64,000 bases of DNA from Hydractinia symbiolongicarpus. Lineage: Eukaryota; Cnidaria; Hydrozoa; Anthoathecata; Hydractiniidae. The notes below the pieces were generated by a model, which made no database searches, was not told the origin of the DNA, and was given only the letters and a program-made list of their open reading frames with translations. Below, in pieces: positions 58,817 through 64,000 of the stretch. The position numbers were made by a program, and so were the translations under genes. The first letter of the stretch is position 1; the number at the start of each line of letters is the position of its first letter. Location of the stretch: positions 26,292,501-26,356,500 of the forward strand of contig NC_079879.1 in NCBI RefSeq assembly GCF_029227915.1, written 5' to 3'.

Positions 58817-61800
58817 TTACATGGCTTTGCTTGTTTTCCTCGATCGAGAATTATTATTATTTGTACTCCCTCTACTCCTTGGAGCAGCGCTCACTGGATT
58901 CGATATTGATGGAAGCTGATCAGGATTTGATCTTTGCCTGTATTTATTTTCAGCAGCTTTTGTTGGTCGAAGATAGGATGGCGTTGATCGTGTTGTCTGT
59001 GGAGGAGAGCGTTCTTTGCCGTAACTCTGGTCAGGGTGAAGCAATTTTTGTTTTTCTGTTTCTTTCTTTCGTGTATTAGAGTCAGTATTATGCATAGTTT
59101 TTCTACGTTGTAAAAGTCGATTGTTCTGTCCCTGATAAAAGTTCTGATCTCGTCGAGCCATGATTTGTAGCTTTTGAAACAATTCTCTATTTACATTAGC
59201 TTGCACCTCTTGTGCGTTGGCTCCGCTCTTTTGCTGCCTTCGCGCATCTAATAAGAAGAAATGAAAACATGATCAAAATAAAAGAACATAAGAATAATAA
59301 TATAATGATAAGGAAAAGCTTCAGAGAATAACTTCTGTTCTGCTGGATTTTATTTCTGGCAATTTTAAAAACACTTTTACCTTCCCTGGCATTTTTCCAT
59401 GGAATGATTCCAGGTGAAGCTTTCCAGCCAGATCTGACTGGTGGTGGTTGTTGTCGAGGTTGATTTTTTCTTTTTAAATATTCTTTCCATTTCCTATCAG
59501 GTAAATGTTTTAATTTTTCATTCTCTCTGTTTCTTCTGTGCTTACTAATGTAATTTCTTTTCAGTTCTTCTAATTCTTCTTCCGAGTCGTATGAATCGGG
59601 GGTTGGTGGTCGTTCTTTTTCACGTTGCCAAGGTGTGGCTGGTGGAACAACTGAAGGAACTACCCGTTCTTCTTCATATCCATTCTCACTGTCACTGGTA
59701 TTCCCTGTTGCTTGAAGTATCTCCACATCAAAGTCTTCTTCGTCTTCAAATACTTCTTTAAGAGGTGCAGGGCAGTTCATTAAGATTTCGTCACGTTCTT
59801 CAATATAGAGATCTTTAGGAGGCACCCATATCACGCTTTCTTCCCCAACTGGATGCTCTGTTCCGTACTCCTTTTTTTCTTTCCGAATACGTTTTTGCCT
59901 TACGTAAAATTGCCAAGCAGGTCCAAGATCAGATTCTCTTTTTGATTCCTTTGGTCTTTCCGGCTGCTTGAATTCGATTTTGATATTTTTTTTAACGATT
60001 GGTGGTTTTTTTCTTGGCTTTTCAGGTTTTATTACCTCCTGATCATTTCCAGAATCTTCACTATCATCTTCATCTTCATCAAGTTCATCTCTTTTAGAAA
60101 ATGCAGTTTCTCTTCCCGTGTAATATGAGCTTGAAGTCCCTGGCCTTTCATTATTGTTCTCATAGTCTGTATTTTTGAAAGCACGTATTTCAAGAGGAAT
60201 AATATCCATAATGGACGCATCACTTTGAGCTGTTTTTGGTCGCTTTAAATGAGGACGCCTAACCTTTTTATTATTTTGACACCCAGGAGGGGATGGGGCG
60301 TGGTTGAAAACTTTTGGAGATCCGTTATATAGCCAAGACTGAAGGTATTGATCTCGATCTATCTTAGGAATCATCTTAACGATTTCTTCTAACGGTTTTT
60401 CTTGCTCATATGCCAGCTGCTCCATCTCTTCTGAAATTTGCTCTCGCAATTCGTTTGATAAAATTGATGATATGCCAGACTCATGACGTCGTAATCCAAC
60501 CGAGGTCCTTTGCGTTGGGGATCCATGATTTGTAGAACCTATGGCGCTGTCGTTTCTTTCTTTGTCTTTAGTTAAAGTTACCAGGTTTATCTTCGTAGGT
60601 GTATGCGACCTTTTTAGAGCTTTTTCGACTTCTTTTTGCAAGTTAGGTAACTTGCGTAGGTAATATTCTTTAAAGTCATAATCTTCATTTTTCTGTTCTT
60701 CCTCCTCAGCTAGCTCCTCTGCATAAATTTTATTTAAGTTAACTTTTCCATCTTCTTCACCATTGTTTTCTTCTTCAGATTCAGTGTAATCTGCTTCATT
60801 ATCACTCACCTTCCTCAATTCTTCCAATAAGTTTTTATCCTCCTGTCTCCATAAAGCAACAACTTTACCTCTCCGTCTTGCGCGCACAGCAATTTGGGCA
60901 ATTTCTTCAGAATCGAATAGCTCGTGCGTGTCTCTTAACTCTCCAGTTACTTCTACTTCAGAGTCTTCCGGAGATACATCCACGTTGTTCCTACCATTAC
61001 GATCAATAAGTTCTAGATCTTGAACTCCTTTCTCTTCTTCCAGACTTTCTTCCTCTTCTTCTTTATCTTTTTGAATTTCATCAGTGCTGTTTTTAGGATA
61101 GAAGGATTTTTTCTTTTCAAGTACTGCTCTCTTCATATCTTCTCTTAATTCTTCTTCCTTCTCTTTTTTTTCTCTTTCTTTTTGCTGTTTTAATTTTATC
61201 GCCTCCCTTCCACGTTCTTCCTCGTCCTCTTTTAGCTTAATTTTTTTTAATCTTTCGTTTAAGTAAGAATCTAATTCTTTTCTTGGTTTATAAACTTTCT
61301 TTTTTATCTTTTTCGTTGTGCCTCCACCCTCAAAGTCATAACTATCAAAATGATATTCACTAAACAGGCCGCCTAACTTACGATTGATCTTGGCTTGTCG
61401 TAACCCAAACTCATTTAGCAGTTCAGCAAGAGTGTCCCGCACATAAAGTGTTGCATATATATCTTCATCTACAATTTCATCCACTGCTGTTCTCACTGAG
61501 GTAGTAACAACAGCTTCAGAGATGTTATCTAACTGTTCGTCTATTAACTTCATCCTTGTTCGATAAACATGTTGTTCCCAACTGTCCAGCAAAAGTTCAA
61601 TCGCATAACTAACTGCATCTTTTTGTTGTTTTTCTTCAATATCCTCCACAATATTCTCACAAATGTCGAGCAATATGGCTCGACTGTGGTGTGTAGCCTC
61701 TTTCCGTAATCTGGCTTTATCCACTTTTTCTATAGATGTAAATGTCTGTGTCAATAGTGAATCCAGAACTAATTCAACTGTTTTGTTTCTGTAAGCTAAC

Positions 61801-63542
61801 ACTGCCATTTTGGCTTTATATACAGGAATGTCTTCATCAGGAGCATCAGAATCCTCTTCTTTATTGTCGTTATATTCAGGGTGTACTCGCTTATAACATT
61901 TTGTTCTTTGTTTACGTTTAAGAAAAAGATATTTTCTACCAAACTTGTCTCTATATTTTTTATTATTTGTAGTATTATTATTGTTGTCTTTAATCTTCTT
62001 ATTGTTTTTCTTCTTTTTATTTACTATCAGAGTTTTTTTATCATCTTTTTCGTCGCATTCGTACTGGGGATAGTTGTCAAAATTGTAAACATTTAAGTCA
62101 ATTTCGTATTTAAACTTAGCTTTCCCTGTGTAAGAACGGTAGCCGACTAGTTCTTTCGTTTTTGAAACCTGATCTATTTTTTCTTTTTTCTCAACTCTGC
62201 GTTTTTGACCACTTGTGGTTCGAATCCTTTCGCTTGGAATAATTCTTGCCTTTTTACGATTTGAATCTGTGGTATTCTTATTTGCGTGTTTGTTTTTCAC
62301 TACCGACAATTCTGAAGGCGGTAGCTGGAAAACAGGAAGGTCGTATGTATCTTTTTCGTCATTGCTTTCATCCGTTGAGGAACGTGCTGAAGTTTGTTGA
62401 TTTTGTGCCATATAATTTTCCATCTAAAGCAGAAAAAATAGATTCTAATAACTTATTTTGTCCGTCCGTCCGTCCTTTCGTTAGTTAACAAAAGAAACTT
62501 ACAAAATTTCCATCATACTCCTCTATATACTCAATTTCTTTCTCATATTCAATCCAAGGATATGGATCCGGAGATGGCAATTTTTCAATGTTTTGATCTT
62601 TAACTATTTGCTCAACAGTTTCATTCCCTTCTTCCTTATTTTCCCCTTTTTCTTCGTCGTCAACGTTATCGGCCTGGTTCGTTTCCTTCTCACTTTCCGA
62701 CACTGACGTTATTGTTTCATATTCGCTTGTATCTGAATCATTATACTTTTCAAGTCTCCGATAACGTTTTGTTGTCTTCACTAAAAAAAAACAAGATAAA
62801 TTTGCGACTATTTTAACAGCTAATATATTCTCAAAAATGTTTATGTAAACAATGTAAAACAAGAGACAAACCTTCTTCTTCTTTTTCAGGTTCTTTATTT
62901 TCTTTGTCTTCTTCTTCGTTTTCATCTTGTTCTTCTTTGTCTTCATCATCCTCCTTGTACCCAACATCATCATCCTCTTCCAAATCTTTTTCAGAAGCAG
63001 CATCACCAAATGAAAAGGCGTCTTCTTCTTGGTACTCATCTGATGAAAGCTCGTATATATTCTCACTATCACCTACCTCGACAGGTGGAAGTTCTTCATC
63101 ACTATCACCTGCAAAAACGAAAAGAAAGATTATGCTACATGCGGAAACAAATTTCGAAATTACCCCCTACTTCTCTTTGAATTACTGTTAAACGTAACTA
63201 AAAATACTGTTTTGAATGAGAGTAAGTTTAAAAATGGTTGACTTAGCATGTTTAAATATAATCACAAACGGAATTCTGAAGTCACTAGAGAGTATCCTTG
63301 GTAAGTTGTTCAAACCGTCTCTAGCGTTTCTGATGGCACATATTTCGCGGTTGGCCTTAATCATACTATTTCTATCAACACTTCTGCCACTTCCCTCGCA
63401 ACAACACATAAAAATCTGATAGTATATGAATATTCACTTGGTATAATTTCTTGCAATTCTTCATCTTCCTCTTCATCATCCACCTCAGACTCGTACGCAT
63501 CATCATATTCTTCTTCCTCTGCCTCCTGATCTTCCGCACCAG
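58817..63542 (-). CDS. Large acidic K/E-rich protein, 3' five exons (5' end beyond window)
   Basis: Unrecognised protein. Five minus-strand exons join with matching phases: 63,542-63,438; 63,108-62,872; 62,780-62,503; 62,423-59,381; 59,247-58,817 (stop). At least 1,360 residues result. The first three exons are strongly acidic (EEEYDDAYESEVDDEEEDEE; DEDKEEQDENEEEDKENKEP). The 3.0 kb exon opens with basic, asparagine-rich sequence and then a non-repetitive helical segment about 150 residues long (AVLAYRNKTVELVLDSLLTQ to TLAELLNEFGLRQAKIN) that is the best candidate for a folded domain. A charged coiled-coil-like stretch follows (KLKQQKEREKKEKEEELRED), then proline/serine-rich parts, WQFYVRQKRIRKEKKEYG, and a basic tail with RSRGSTNNNNSRSRKTSKAM. 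The exon at 62,423 happens to begin with ATG right after its acceptor, so that ATG need not be the start. The hydrophobic stretch at 59,270-59,350 is intron. Confidence 0.8.
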
Positions 63543-64000
63543 CTAATTAGAAAAAATGAAAACAATCTCATCAACTTTAAGAAAAAAAGTGTTAAAATAG
63601 TCGATGTTTTTATTTATGTCTTCTGTACACGAATAATAAATCAGTCATTAAAACATAAGGTGGACATATAAATATAAAAAAGTTATTTTAAGAAAGATAA
63701 AAAGCTTTATTAATTCATCCACACACGTTTATTTACAATCAACAAGTCACACAAGGCTAAAATCCATAAGAAAAAAGAAGACAACAGTCCAGATGTTACA
63801 TAAAACAGCATCAAGATTGATTTCGATTGGCCCACGAACTTATTATGGCAAGTAAACACATGAATTATATATTGTCAAGTACATAGTTAACAAGCAACGA
63901 GTTAGCAACAGTCGAGACTTTGAAAGAGAATTGAATCAGCATTGGTTCTAAACCACAAGGTTGTGCCGCTTATAAAAGACATATTATCACAAGGAGTATC
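63543..64000. other. Intron or upstream sequence of the acidic-protein gene
   Basis: The first visible exon is preceded by an acceptor (TTTCTAATTAG), so at least one more exon lies upstream. None was recognised before the window edge. Confidence 0.4.

Overview
The window looks like AT-rich intergenic DNA from an invertebrate animal. A cnidarian is the most likely source, because the SINE, Kolobok-like, MULE/PHD and retroelement relics resemble families I associate with cnidarian genomes. That assignment is inference. Genes are eukaryotic: short phase-consistent exons, GT..AG introns and an AATAAA signal. No prokaryotic operon, rRNA, functional tRNA or CRISPR array is visible.

Layout. 1-1.6 kb: satellite A (78-90 bp monomers) in minus orientation, followed by one unit of satellite B. 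1.7-38.7 kb: a gene-poor mosaic of decayed mobile elements: a GIY-YIG retroelement tail, Helitron-like elements in head-to-tail pairs, a minisatellite-bearing repeat family, a pogo-type MITE, a reverse-transcriptase C-terminal relic, a Kolobok-like element with a THAP relic, a TAA-flanked MITE, several tRNA-derived SINEs, and isolated exon-like fragments. 38.7-41.1 kb: satellite B, about 140 bp period. 41.1-47.8 kb: a large satellite A array with higher-order structure. Both satellites are inverted relative to the left edge of the window. 47.8-52.5 kb: more mobile DNA, including a 43-bp-arm palindrome, inverted SINE copies and a broken MULE/PHD transposase gene.

The right end holds the two convincing host genes, arranged tail to tail. 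One on the plus strand (53,018-57,070) can be assembled from six phase-matched exons, one only 20 bp long. It gives a 191-residue protein that I identify as BLOC1S3, a subunit of the BLOC-1 lysosome-related-organelle complex. The other, on the minus strand (58,817-63,542 and continuing past the right edge), encodes a very acidic, lysine/glutamate-rich protein of at least about 1,360 residues that I do not recognise. A transmembrane-like stretch in its longest reading frame is translated intron.

I found no clear novel biochemical system. The most unusual features are the inverted composite satellite with an almost mirror-symmetric higher-order spacing, and the tandem Helitron-like dimers.
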